A stretch of DNA of 13,081 nucleotides from Pseudomonadota bacterium. GTDB lineage: Bacteria > Pseudomonadota > Gammaproteobacteria > Xanthomonadales > Xanthomonadaceae. The position numbers and the translations under genes are program-made. The stretch is from contig JAEXRB010000033.1 in the NCBI GenBank assembly GCA_023438325.1, forward strand, positions 1 to 13,081. Direction: 5' to 3'. The notes beneath the pieces were generated by a model. That model did not search any database, had not been told where the DNA came from, and was given only the letters and a program-made list of their open reading frames with translations. Below are positions 1 to 7,033 of the stretch, one piece after another (position 1 is the stretch's first letter; each line of letters begins with the position of its first letter).

Positions 1-1
1 G

Positions 2-1237
2 GAAAACAGCGTCGTGGTGCTGACGGCCGACCATCATGTGTTTCCGAGCCCGCGAATGAAGCGATTGTTCGGTGCCGATGCGGTTAATGATCGGCGCCTG
101 CCCCTGCTCGTGCTCGGCAAAGATCTACCGTCCTCCTCCGTCGCTTCCGGTGCAAGTTACGATCTGGCTCCGACCGTGCTCGACCTGCTCGACGTGCAGA
201 CCGATGTCCGTTTCGCATTAGGTCGCTCCCTGCTGCGCCCCGAATCTTCGCGCGACTACTACCCCACCCGCTTCATTGATTTCCACCACGGCGAAGTCGC
301 CCGGCTCAAGGATGCTGGCTGTGATACCAGTATCCCGGCACCACCGCTGACCGTGTGCGAGAAGAATTCGCTGTTGACCCTGCTGCGTGTCCAGAACGCC
401 GGATACTCCATTCAAACATCCACGCAACTGGATTGCGCCGTGGACGATGGCATCCGTATCCACGTCCCTGCCGGGCAAGATGAAGCGATCCGTTTTTTCA
501 TTAGCGGCGAGGATCATGCAAGTCGCTTCACATGGAAGGCGCGCGCCAGTCAGGAAAACAAGCCCGGACTCTTCATCGCGGCCTTCTCGCCGCAAGGTGA
601 GCTGCTGGATCGGATATTCATGCACGCACACGAGGCCGTCGCGCTGAAGGCGCCGCCAACCATCGACGGCGCCAGCCAGCATCTGTTTGTCTGGCGAAGC
701 GAAAGTGTTCCGCCCGCGTGGCTGGCCAAGCAAGCGGTGACGAGTTTGGCCGTGGCAATGGACAACCTGGGAGGCTGGCATCATTTACCACGGCTTGCCA
801 CGAACGAGGCAATCCAATTCGTTCTTCCCTCGACGGCTTGCACGCTCTGGCAGGACGGCGTGATCTCCTCCGAACTGCTGGATCAGCATCTGAATGCCGC
901 AGCGGAAGGCGCCACGCGTCTGGACCCCGATTCGACCTTCTGCCCTGTTCTTCAATGGGGGCCTTTGGAGGTATTTGCAGGCGAGCGATTCAATCCGCAG
1001 CCTGATGGCAGCTCGGCCTTCTGGCTCAAGACCGACTGCGCGCCGCCACGCGCAATGCTCCGCTTTGACGGCCACCTGCTTGAAACCATGCGCGATGTTT
1101 CCGTGCTCACCGCACAATTGGATGCAGATCCCTACTTGCGCCAGGAAGGCGAATGGCCGCTGGAGCTTTACGATCCGGATACCCGCCAGCACCTGCCCAT
1201 CGGCACGCTGCGCATACTCCCTGCTCGCGCTCCGTGA
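2..1237 (+). CDS. Sulfatase / phosphoglycerol-transferase-type protein, C-terminal part (5' end outside window)
   Basis: The reading frame is open through the left edge, so the N-terminus and most of the catalytic core are missing. The first visible residues, VVVLTADHH, match the late metal-binding strand of the alkaline phosphatase superfamily (Asp10 and His11 of the fragment). They are followed by PLLVLG and a YDLAPTVLDLL segment (about residues 60-70), which is the usual end of sulfatase and LTA-synthase-like domains. About 320 more residues follow, with six cysteines. The last ~90 of these, beginning WGPLEVFAG, look like an Ig-like beta-sandwich. The family hydrolyses or transfers phosphate or sulfate esters, in most bacterial membrane-anchored members on the outer face of the inner membrane. 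The even number of cysteines in the tail fits a periplasmic, disulfide-bonded domain (inference). The substrate cannot be told from this fragment. A second superfamily member lies at 9170-10996. Confidence 0.72.
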   Translation, partial: ENSVVVLTADHHVFPSPRMKRLFGADAVNDRRLPLLVLGKDLPSSSVASGASYDLAPTVLDLLDVQTDVRFALGRSLLRPESSRDYYPTRFIDFHHGEVARLKDAGCDTSIPAPPLTVCEKNSLLTLLRVQNAGYSIQTSTQLDCAVDDGIRIHVPAGQDEAIRFFISGEDHASRFTWKARASQENKPGLFIAAFSPQGELLDRIFMHAHEAVALKAPPTIDGASQHLFVWRSESVPPAWLAKQAVTSLAVAMDNLGGWHHLPRLATNEAIQFVLPSTACTLWQDGVISSELLDQHLNAAAEGATRLDPDSTFCPVLQWGPLEVFAGERFNPQPDGSSAFWLKTDCAPPRAMLRFDGHLLETMRDVSVLTAQLDADPYLRQEGEWPLELYDPDTRQHLPIGTLRILPARAP

Positions 1238-1245
1238 TGCGAGCG

Positions 1246-1264
1246 GTTCCGACAACCTCGGAAC
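1246..1264 (+). terminator. Short hairpin after the sulfatase-type gene, possible weak terminator
   Basis: GTTCCGA and TCGGAAC form a perfect 7-base stem with a 5-base loop, beginning 9 bases after the stop codon at 1235-1237. No run of T follows, so it is not a standard intrinsic terminator. It could help end the upstream transcript or protect its 3' end. The next gene upstream signal (the FrmR operator) is 147 bases further on, so some transcription stop is expected in this gap. Confidence 0.25.
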
Positions 1265-1409
1265 AGACGCCGCACCCACCGCATTGAATCGGCTTTTCCA
1301 ACAGGACGTGCTGTCGGACAGATAGTGCATGCGTGGCTGAAACGTGTCTGTTGCTCATTCCGATGCAAGCGCAGCGCTCATGCTCGCGCATGACTGCGAT
1401 TGCGGGTAC

Positions 1410-1427
1410 TATACTGCCCTACAGTAT
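1410..1427 (+). promoter_or_regulatory. FrmR operator overlapping a -10 element, frmRAB promoter
   Basis: ATACTG (1411-1416) and CAGTAT (1422-1427) are a perfect inverted repeat around a CCCTA spacer. The core reads TACT-GCCCTAC-AGTA, the architecture of RcnR/FrmR-type (CsoR family) operators: AT-rich arms flanking a G/C-rich centre. A TATACT hexamer at 1410-1415 matches the -10 consensus in 5 of 6 positions and lies inside the left arm, so bound repressor would cover the promoter. I see no convincing -35 hexamer at normal spacing. A start of transcription near 1421 would give a leader of only about 20 bases before frmR. Confidence 0.7.
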
Positions 1428-1443
1428 CAACTCCATCGCGCCG

Positions 1444-1719
1444 ATGCCGCACTCTCCGGAAGAAAAGAAGAAGGTTCTGGCCCGGGTGCGGCGCATCCGC
1501 GGTCAGTGTGATGCGCTCGAGCGCGCGCTGGAATCCGGTGCCGATTGCGCCCCGGTGCTGCAACAGATCGCCGCCATTCGCGGCGCGGTCAATGGCCTGA
1601 TGTCAGAAGTGATGGAAGCCCATATCCGTGAGGAATTCGGCCAGCCGGCCGCGTCCGACACTCAACGCGCCAGTCGTGTTGCCGAAATGGCGGCACTGGT
1701 GCGCTCCTATCTCAAGTAA
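1444..1719 (+). CDS. frmR: Formaldehyde-responsive transcriptional repressor FrmR (CsoR/RcnR family)
   Basis: This 91-residue all-helical repressor shuts off frmRAB and lets go of DNA when formaldehyde crosslinks it. It begins MPHSPEEKKKVLARVRRIRG and ends VRSYLK, close to E. coli FrmR in both sequence and length. The residues known to react with formaldehyde, Pro2 (as the N-terminus after Met removal) and Cys35, are present, as is the conserved His60. This also decides the start: the frame is open further upstream to 1333, but only the ATG at 1444 gives the Pro2 N-terminus, and the operator at 1411-1427 would otherwise lie inside the gene. An extra Cys22 replaces the Ile of the E. coli protein. 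No clear Shine-Dalgarno sequence precedes the ATG. frmA starts 18 bases after the stop, so FrmR is expected to control its own operon. Confidence 0.93.
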   Translation: MPHSPEEKKKVLARVRRIRGQCDALERALESGADCAPVLQQIAAIRGAVNGLMSEVMEAHIREEFGQPAASDTQRASRVAEMAALVRSYLK

Positions 1720-1737
1720 CCCTCGGAGAACATCATC

Positions 1738-2847
1738 GTGAAATCCCGTGCTGCCGTTGCCTTTGCTGCTGGTGAACCGCTGAAGATCGTCGAAATCGAC
1801 GTGGCGCCGCCGAAAAAGGGAGAGGTGCTGGTCAAGATCACCCATACCGGCGTTTGCCATACCGATGCCTTCACGCTGTCAGGTGATGATCCAGAAGGCC
1901 TGTTCCCGGTCGTGCTTGGCCATGAAGGCGCAGGCATCGTGGTGGAAGTGGGTGAAGGCGTGACCTCGGTGAAGCCGGGCGACCATGTGATTCCGCTCTA
2001 CACCGCCGAGTGTGGCGAGTGCCTGTTCTGCAAATCCGGCAAGACCAACTTGTGCGTGGCAGTACGCGCCACCCAGGGCAAGGGCGTGATGCCGGACGGC
2101 ACAACGCGCTTCAGCTACAACGGTGAGCCCATCTACCACTACATGGGCTGCTCGACCTTCTCCGAATACACCGTGGTAGCCGAAGTCTCGCTTGCCAAGG
2201 TCAACCCGGAAGCCAACCCCGAGCATGTCTGTCTGCTCGGCTGCGGTGTCACCACCGGCATCGGCGCGGTACACAACACCGCCAAGGTGCAGGAGGGCGA
2301 TTCGGTTGCGGTATTCGGCCTGGGTGGCATCGGCCTTGCCGTGATTCAAGGTGCGCGCCAGGCCAGGGCCGGGCGCATCATTGCCATCGATACCAACCCG
2401 TCCAAGTTCGAGCTGGCCAAGCAGTTCGGCGCCACCGATTGCGTCAACCCGAAGGATTTCGACAAACCGATCCAGCAGGTCGTGGTCGAAATGACCGGCT
2501 GGGGTGTGGACCACAGTTTCGAGTGCATCGGCAACGTCAACGTGATGCGTGCGGCGCTGGAATGCGCGCATCGTGGCTGGGGCCAGAGCGTCATCATCGG
2601 CGTGGCTGGTGCGGGGCAGGAAATCAGCACGCGGCCGTTCCAGCTTGTGACCGGCCGCAAATGGATGGGCACCGCCTTTGGTGGCGTGAAGGGACGCAGT
2701 CAACTGCCCGGCATGGTCGAGGATGCGATGAAGGGCGACATCGAGCTCGCGCCTTTCGTCACCCACACCATGCCGCTCGACGAGATCAACGAAGCCTTCG
2801 ATCTGATGCATGAGGGCAAGTCGATCCGCAGCGTCGTCCGCTACTGA
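1738..2847 (+). CDS. frmA: S-(hydroxymethyl)glutathione dehydrogenase / class III alcohol dehydrogenase
   Basis: This enzyme oxidises S-hydroxymethylglutathione, which forms spontaneously from formaldehyde and glutathione, to S-formylglutathione with NAD+. It is cytosolic and zinc-dependent. The protein is 369 residues, the same length as E. coli FrmA, and colinear with it. Catalytic zinc ligands are Cys40, His62 and Cys169. Structural zinc ligands are Cys92, Cys95, Cys98 and Cys106. The Rossmann glycine motif GLGGIG is at 194-199, with Asp218 positioned to bind the NAD ribose. The GTG start is supported by a GGAG at 1725-1728 and by the MKSRAAVAF N-terminus typical of the family. It is the second gene of frmRAB, 18 bases after frmR and 14 before frmB. 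The enzyme class also reduces S-nitrosoglutathione, so a role in nitric oxide defence is possible. Confidence 0.96.
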   Translation: MKSRAAVAFAAGEPLKIVEIDVAPPKKGEVLVKITHTGVCHTDAFTLSGDDPEGLFPVVLGHEGAGIVVEVGEGVTSVKPGDHVIPLYTAECGECLFCKSGKTNLCVAVRATQGKGVMPDGTTRFSYNGEPIYHYMGCSTFSEYTVVAEVSLAKVNPEANPEHVCLLGCGVTTGIGAVHNTAKVQEGDSVAVFGLGGIGLAVIQGARQARAGRIIAIDTNPSKFELAKQFGATDCVNPKDFDKPIQQVVVEMTGWGVDHSFECIGNVNVMRAALECAHRGWGQSVIIGVAGAGQEISTRPFQLVTGRKWMGTAFGGVKGRSQLPGMVEDAMKGDIELAPFVTHTMPLDEINEAFDLMHEGKSIRSVVRY

Positions 2848-2861
2848 GGAAGGTATTTCCG

Positions 2862-3695
2862 ATGGAACGCATCGAACACCGGGCCTGCTTCGGCGGCCAA
2901 CAGAACGTCTACCGACACACATCCACCGTGCTTGGCTGCACGATGAACTTCGCCGTCTATCTGCCGCCGCAGGCCGAGGCTGAACGCCTTCCGGTGCTGT
3001 ATTGGCTTTCCGGCCTCACCTGCACCGAACAGAACTTCATCACCAAGGCCGGAGCCCAGCGTTATGCGGCCGAGCATGGGGTGATTCTGGTCGCGCCCGA
3101 CACCAGCCCGCGTGGCGACGATGTGCCGGATGCCGAAGGCTACGACCTGGGCAAGGGCGCAGGCTTCTACGTCAATGCCACTGCCCTGCCCTGGGCGCGG
3201 CATTACCGGATGTACGACTACATCGTCGAAGAGCTGCCGGCGCTGGTCGAAGCTCAATTCCCCACCACCGATGCGCGTGCGATCTGTGGCCATTCGATGG
3301 GCGGGCACGGCGCGCTGGTGATCGCGTTGCGCAACCCGGGGCGCTACCGCAGTGTCTCGGCGTTTTCGCCGATCGTTGCGCCCTCGCACGTGCCGTGGGG
3401 CGAGAAAGCCTTGGGCGCGTATCTCGGCCCGGATCGCGAGGCATGGAGGCAGTACGACGCCAGCGAGCTGGTGAAAACGGCGACCGAAAAGCTGCCGATC
3501 CTGATCGACCAGGGCCAGGCCGACGAATTCCTCGAAGCACAGCTCCAGCCTTGGCGATTGCAGGAAGCGGCCGATGCGGCCGGGCATCCGGTGATCCTGC
3601 GCATGCAGCCCGGTTACGACCACAGCTACTACTTCATCTCCAGCTTCATCGGCGAGCACATCGCGCACCATGCCCGCGCATTGCGAGCGGGATAA
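2862..3695 (+). CDS. frmB: S-formylglutathione hydrolase
   Basis: This cytosolic serine esterase hydrolyses S-formylglutathione to formate and glutathione, completing formaldehyde detoxification. The protein is 277 residues with an esterase-D-type alpha/beta-hydrolase fold. The nucleophile elbow GHSMGG puts Ser145 at the catalytic position, with Asp221 (in QGQADEF) and His254 (in GYDHSYYF) completing the triad. The SGLTCTEQNF segment at 50-59 is characteristic of the family and contributes the oxyanion hole. A strong GAGGAAGG Shine-Dalgarno sequence at 2846-2853 overlaps the frmA stop, so translation is probably coupled. It is the last gene of the operon. Its stop lies only 3 bases from the stop of the convergent mrp gene, so no separate terminator fits between them. 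A paralogue-type name (yeiG) would be equally possible by sequence alone, but the operon context favours frmB. Confidence 0.95.
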   Translation: MERIEHRACFGGQQNVYRHTSTVLGCTMNFAVYLPPQAEAERLPVLYWLSGLTCTEQNFITKAGAQRYAAEHGVILVAPDTSPRGDDVPDAEGYDLGKGAGFYVNATALPWARHYRMYDYIVEELPALVEAQFPTTDARAICGHSMGGHGALVIALRNPGRYRSVSAFSPIVAPSHVPWGEKALGAYLGPDREAWRQYDASELVKTATEKLPILIDQGQADEFLEAQLQPWRLQEAADAAGHPVILRMQPGYDHSYYFISSFIGEHIAHHARALRAG

Positions 3696-3698
3696 GGC

Positions 3699-4784
3699 TC
3701 AATCCTTCACCACCAGATTGGGGAAGGCGATGGATTTGTTCCGGGCACGCTGCGACAGCTGCCCGGATGCCTTGCGCGCGATGTCGCGATAAGCCGCCGC
3801 GACAGCCGACTCCGGCTGCGCCACAACCGTGGGCGCGCCACCGTCGGCCTGTTCGCGGATCGTGATATCCAATGGCAACGACCCGAGCAGGGGAACATCG
3901 TACTGCTCGGACATGCGCGCACCGCCGCCGCTGCCGAACACGTGCTCGGCGTGGCCGCAGTTGGAGCAGACATGGATCGCCATGTTCTCCACGATGCCCA
4001 GTACCGGCACTTCGACTTTCTCGAACATGCGCAACGCGCGGCGCGCATCAAGCAGTGCGATGTCCTGCGGCGTGGTGACGATCAGCGCGCCTGAAACCGG
4101 TATGCGCTGGGACAGCGTGAGCTGGATGTCGCCCGTGCCGGGAGGCAGGTCGATGATCAGGTAATCCAGATCCTGCCATGCGGTTTCGTTGAGCAACTGC
4201 TGGAGCGCCTGCGTGGTCATCGGGCCGCGCCAGATCATCGGCGCGTCTTCGTCGATCAGGAAGCCGATCGACATGGCCTGCACGCCATGCGCGCGCATCG
4301 GCACGATGCGCTTTTCATCCACCGTTTCCGGCCGCCCGGAAATCCCCAGCATGCGCGGGATGCTGGGGCCGTAGATGTCGGCGTCGAGCACACCGACGCG
4401 GGCACCTTCGGCGGCCAGGGCCAGCGCGAGGTTGACCGCCGTGGTGGATTTGCCCACACCGCCTTTGCCCGATGCCACCGCGAGGATGTTCTTCACGCCC
4501 GGAATCGGGCTCAGCGACTTCTGCACTTGATGGCTGGCGATGCGCGAAGTCACCGACACCGTAGCGCCGGAAATCGACGGATCCGCCCGCAATGCACCTT
4601 CGGTCATCTCCGCCAGGGCCGCATGCCAACTCGAGGCCGGATAGCCCAGCACCAGCTCCACGGCCACCTTGTCGCCATCCACGCCGATACCGCGCAGGTG
4701 TCCGCTGGTCACCAGATCGTTGCCGGTGTGGGGATCTTTCACCCGCGCCAGCAGCGCGCGAACGTGGTCTTGAGTGATGGACAT
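3699..4784 (-). CDS. mrp: Iron-sulfur cluster carrier ATPase Mrp/ApbC
   Basis: This is a cytosolic Mrp/NBP35-family P-loop protein that binds and delivers [4Fe-4S] clusters to apoproteins. It is 361 residues from the ATG at 4784. The N-terminal ~85 residues are a MIP18/DUF59-type domain. The deviant Walker A GKGGVGKST is at 106-114, the DADIYGPS segment at 134-141, and the IDLPPGTGD switch region at 211-219. The Cys-x2-Cys pair for the bridging cluster is Cys273 and Cys276 (CSNC). The frame stays open to 4862, but the family N-terminus begins at MSITQDHV, and the extra residues upstream have no family resemblance, so 4784 is preferred. The Shine-Dalgarno sequence is weak. The gene is divergent from metG across a 140-base gap, an arrangement also found in E. 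coli, and converges on frmB. Confidence 0.93.
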   Translation of the reverse strand: MSITQDHVRALLARVKDPHTGNDLVTSGHLRGIGVDGDKVAVELVLGYPASSWHAALAEMTEGALRADPSISGATVSVTSRIASHQVQKSLSPIPGVKNILAVASGKGGVGKSTTAVNLALALAAEGARVGVLDADIYGPSIPRMLGISGRPETVDEKRIVPMRAHGVQAMSIGFLIDEDAPMIWRGPMTTQALQQLLNETAWQDLDYLIIDLPPGTGDIQLTLSQRIPVSGALIVTTPQDIALLDARRALRMFEKVEVPVLGIVENMAIHVCSNCGHAEHVFGSGGGARMSEQYDVPLLGSLPLDITIREQADGGAPTVVAQPESAVAAAYRDIARKASGQLSQRARNKSIAFPNLVVKD

Positions 4785-4884
4785 GTCGCAACAACCTGTA
4801 GAAAGCGCGGGATGCGCTCGACCCTTCGAATTGTAACGGCAGTGATCCTCCTGACGAGGCACATGCCGCCTTGGTGCGCGATTC

Positions 4885-4893
4885 TGGGATAAT
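4885..4893 (+). promoter_or_regulatory. Extended -10 element, probable metG promoter
   Basis: TGGGATAAT is an extended -10: TG, one base, then GATAAT, which matches 5 of 6 consensus positions. It lies 31 bases upstream of the metG ATG, so the leader would be about 25 bases. No good -35 hexamer stands at 16-18 bases, which is tolerable for an extended -10 promoter. The rest of the 140-base mrp/metG gap shows no leader ORF or riboswitch that I can see. Confidence 0.5.
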
Positions 4894-4924
4894 CACCGGC
4901 TGCCCCGAAAAGCCATTGTCCGTC

Positions 4925-7033
4925 ATGTCCACTGATACCCCGTTGTTCGTCACCTGTGCCCTGCCCTACGCCAATGGCCCGCTGCATCTCGGGCATCTGG
5001 TCGGTTACATCCAGGGCGACATCTGGGTGCGCGCACAGCGCATGGCAGGGCACGACGTGCATTTCGTCTGCGCCGACGATGCACATGGCACCCCGATCAT
5101 GCTGGCTGCCGAGAAAGCCGGTGTCGCTCCGGAGGAGTTCATTCGTGCAATCCAGACCGGACATGAGCGTGACTTTGCTGCTTTCGCCGTGGATTTCGAT
5201 CACTACCACTCCACCCATTCGGACGAAAATCGCGAGCTGGCCTCGTTGATCTACACCCGCCTGCGCGATGCCACGCATTGGCCGGAAAGCGTCATTGCCC
5301 GGCGCGCCATCGCCCAGCTCTACGATCCGGTGAAAGGCATGTTCCTGCCGGATCGCTATGTCAAAGGCGAGTGCCCGAACTGCAGCGCGGCCGACCAATA
5401 CGGCGACAATTGCGAGGTCTGCGGCAAGGCTTACGCCGCCAGCGATCTGAAGAACCCGATCTCGGTGATGTCCGGTGCGGTGCCGGAAATGCGCCAGTCC
5501 GAGCACTACTTCTTCGAGCTGGGCAAGTTCGAGGCCTTCCTGCGCGACTGGCTGGCAGGCGATGTGGCGCATCCGGCGGTGAAAGCCAAGTTGGCCGAAT
5601 GGCTGGAGGGTGGCCTGCGCGATTGGGACATCTCGCGCGATGCGCCCTACTTCGGCTTCCCGATTCCCGATGCGCCGGGCAAATTCTTCTATGTGTGGCT
5701 GGATGCGCCGATCGGTTATCTGGCCAGCTTCAAGGCTTACTGCAACAGCGCCAAGGGCCGTGCGCGCGGGTTGGACGAGACGCGCTTCAACGCCCTGCTT
5801 GCCGCCGGCAGCGGCACCGCGATGCACCACTTCATCGGCAAGGACATCATCAATTTCCACGGCCTGTTCTGGCCGGCAATGCTCAAGGGCTCGGGACACC
5901 TCACGCCCTCGCGCCTGCACGTCAACGGTTACCTCACCGTGAACGGCGCCAAGATGAGCAAATCGCGCGGCACCTTCATCATGGCACGAACCTATCTGGA
6001 GGCCGGCCTCAACCCCGAATACCTGCGCTACTACTTCGCCGCCAAGACGGCAGGCGGTGTGGACGACCTGGATCTGAACCTGAGCGATTTCGTGCAAAGG
6101 GTGAACTCGGATCTGGTCGGCAAGTTCGTCAACATCGCCAGCCGCTGCGCCGGTTTCATCGCCAAGCGTTTCGACGGCAAGCTCGCCGCCACGCTCGCAC
6201 CGGAATTGCGCGCGCGTTACGACGCCGCCTGGCAGCGCCTTGCCGATGCCTGCCTGGGCGAGAGTGGCGCCTATGCACGAGACAACCTGATCAGCGTCCT
6301 CACCCGCACCATGGCCGAGGCCGATGCGGCGAATGAATGGATCGCCGAAGTGGCGCCGTGGAACATCGCCAAGGACAGCGCACGCGACGCAGAACTGCAC
6401 GCTGTCTGCACCTTGGCGATCAACCTGTTCCGCCTGCTCGCCGGCATCCTCAAGCCGGTGCTGCCGGTTACGGCACAAGGCGCAGAAGTGTTCCTGAACG
6501 CGCCGCTGACGCGTTTCGATGCGCTCGCCACACCGTTGCTCGACCATGCCATCGCCGCCTACACGCCGCTGCTCACCCGTATTGATCCCACCCACATCGA
6601 CGCCATGATCGAAGCCAGCAAGGAATCCCTCCAGCCCGTCGCTGCAACGCCAGTTGCCGAGAAACCTGCGGCTGCAAAATCGCAAGCCGCCGAAACGCCG
6701 CCCCTGATCGGCATCGACGATTTCGCAAAGCTCGACCTGCGCATCGGAAAAGTGCTGGCATGCGAATTCGTCGAAGGCTCGGACAAGCTGCTGCGTTTTG
6801 AACTGGATGCCGGTGAGTTGGGCACGCGCCAGATCTTCTCCGGCATCCGCGCCGCGTATGCCGAGCCGGAAAAGCTCGTCGGGCGGCACGTGGTGTTCGT
6901 CGCCAACCTCGCGCCGCGCAAGATGCGCTTCGGTATCAGCGAGGGAATGATCCTGTCTGCCGGCAGCGGTGGTGCCGATCTTCATCTGCTCGATGTCGAT
7001 GCCACGGCGATGGCGGGCATGCCGGTGAAGTGA
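4925..7033 (+). CDS. metG: Methionyl-tRNA synthetase with C-terminal tRNA-binding domain
   Basis: This enzyme charges tRNA-Met, both initiator and elongator, with methionine in the cytosol. The protein is 702 residues, of the long dimeric MetG1 type. The class I signature HLGH is at 21-24 and KMSKS at 343-347. The zinc-binding connective domain carries Cys150, Cys153, Cys163 and Cys166. After the anticodon-binding helical domain, an Ala/Pro-rich linker (about 563-592) leads to a C-terminal EMAPII/Trbp111-like OB-fold domain (about 595-702, with NLAPRKMRFG), which dimerises and binds tRNA. The frame is open back to 4871, but the ATG at 4925 puts the VTCALPYANG segment at the usual distance from the N-terminus. 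The stop overlaps the GTG start of the next gene in GTGA, so the RnfA-like gene and rnfB are probably cotranscribed with metG. Confidence 0.97.
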   Translation: MSTDTPLFVTCALPYANGPLHLGHLVGYIQGDIWVRAQRMAGHDVHFVCADDAHGTPIMLAAEKAGVAPEEFIRAIQTGHERDFAAFAVDFDHYHSTHSDENRELASLIYTRLRDATHWPESVIARRAIAQLYDPVKGMFLPDRYVKGECPNCSAADQYGDNCEVCGKAYAASDLKNPISVMSGAVPEMRQSEHYFFELGKFEAFLRDWLAGDVAHPAVKAKLAEWLEGGLRDWDISRDAPYFGFPIPDAPGKFFYVWLDAPIGYLASFKAYCNSAKGRARGLDETRFNALLAAGSGTAMHHFIGKDIINFHGLFWPAMLKGSGHLTPSRLHVNGYLTVNGAKMSKSRGTFIMARTYLEAGLNPEYLRYYFAAKTAGGVDDLDLNLSDFVQRVNSDLVGKFVNIASRCAGFIAKRFDGKLAATLAPELRARYDAAWQRLADACLGESGAYARDNLISVLTRTMAEADAANEWIAEVAPWNIAKDSARDAELHAVCTLAINLFRLLAGILKPVLPVTAQGAEVFLNAPLTRFDALATPLLDHAIAAYTPLLTRIDPTHIDAMIEASKESLQPVAATPVAEKPAAAKSQAAETPPLIGIDDFAKLDLRIGKVLACEFVEGSDKLLRFELDAGELGTRQIFSGIRAAYAEPEKLVGRHVVFVANLAPRKMRFGISEGMILSAGSGGADLHLLDVDATAMAGMPVK

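Noticed and set aside
218..784. Long minus-strand open frame opposite the left-edge sulfatase-type gene
   Set aside because: No family resemblance or ribosome site. It is the antisense shadow of a high-GC gene, and the plus frame has clear sulfatase-type motifs.
1333..1443. Upstream extension of frmR, open to 1333
   Set aside because: It would remove the Pro2 N-terminus required for formaldehyde sensing and place the operator and -10 inside the coding region.
1879..2922. 347-codon open frame antisense to frmA
   Set aside because: The plus frame is an unmistakable class III alcohol dehydrogenase. The minus frame has histidine- and arginine-rich composition typical of antisense translation.
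3704..3727. Stem-loop CCTTCACC / GGGGAAGG with one mismatch and an 8-base loop, after frmB
   Set aside because: It lies within the last codons of mrp, has an internal mismatch and no following T run, so it cannot be called a terminator with confidence.
4830..4835. TACAAT on the minus strand as an mrp -10 element
   Set aside because: It is well placed, about 45 bases before the mrp start, but no -35 or extended -10 supports it, so I did not list it.
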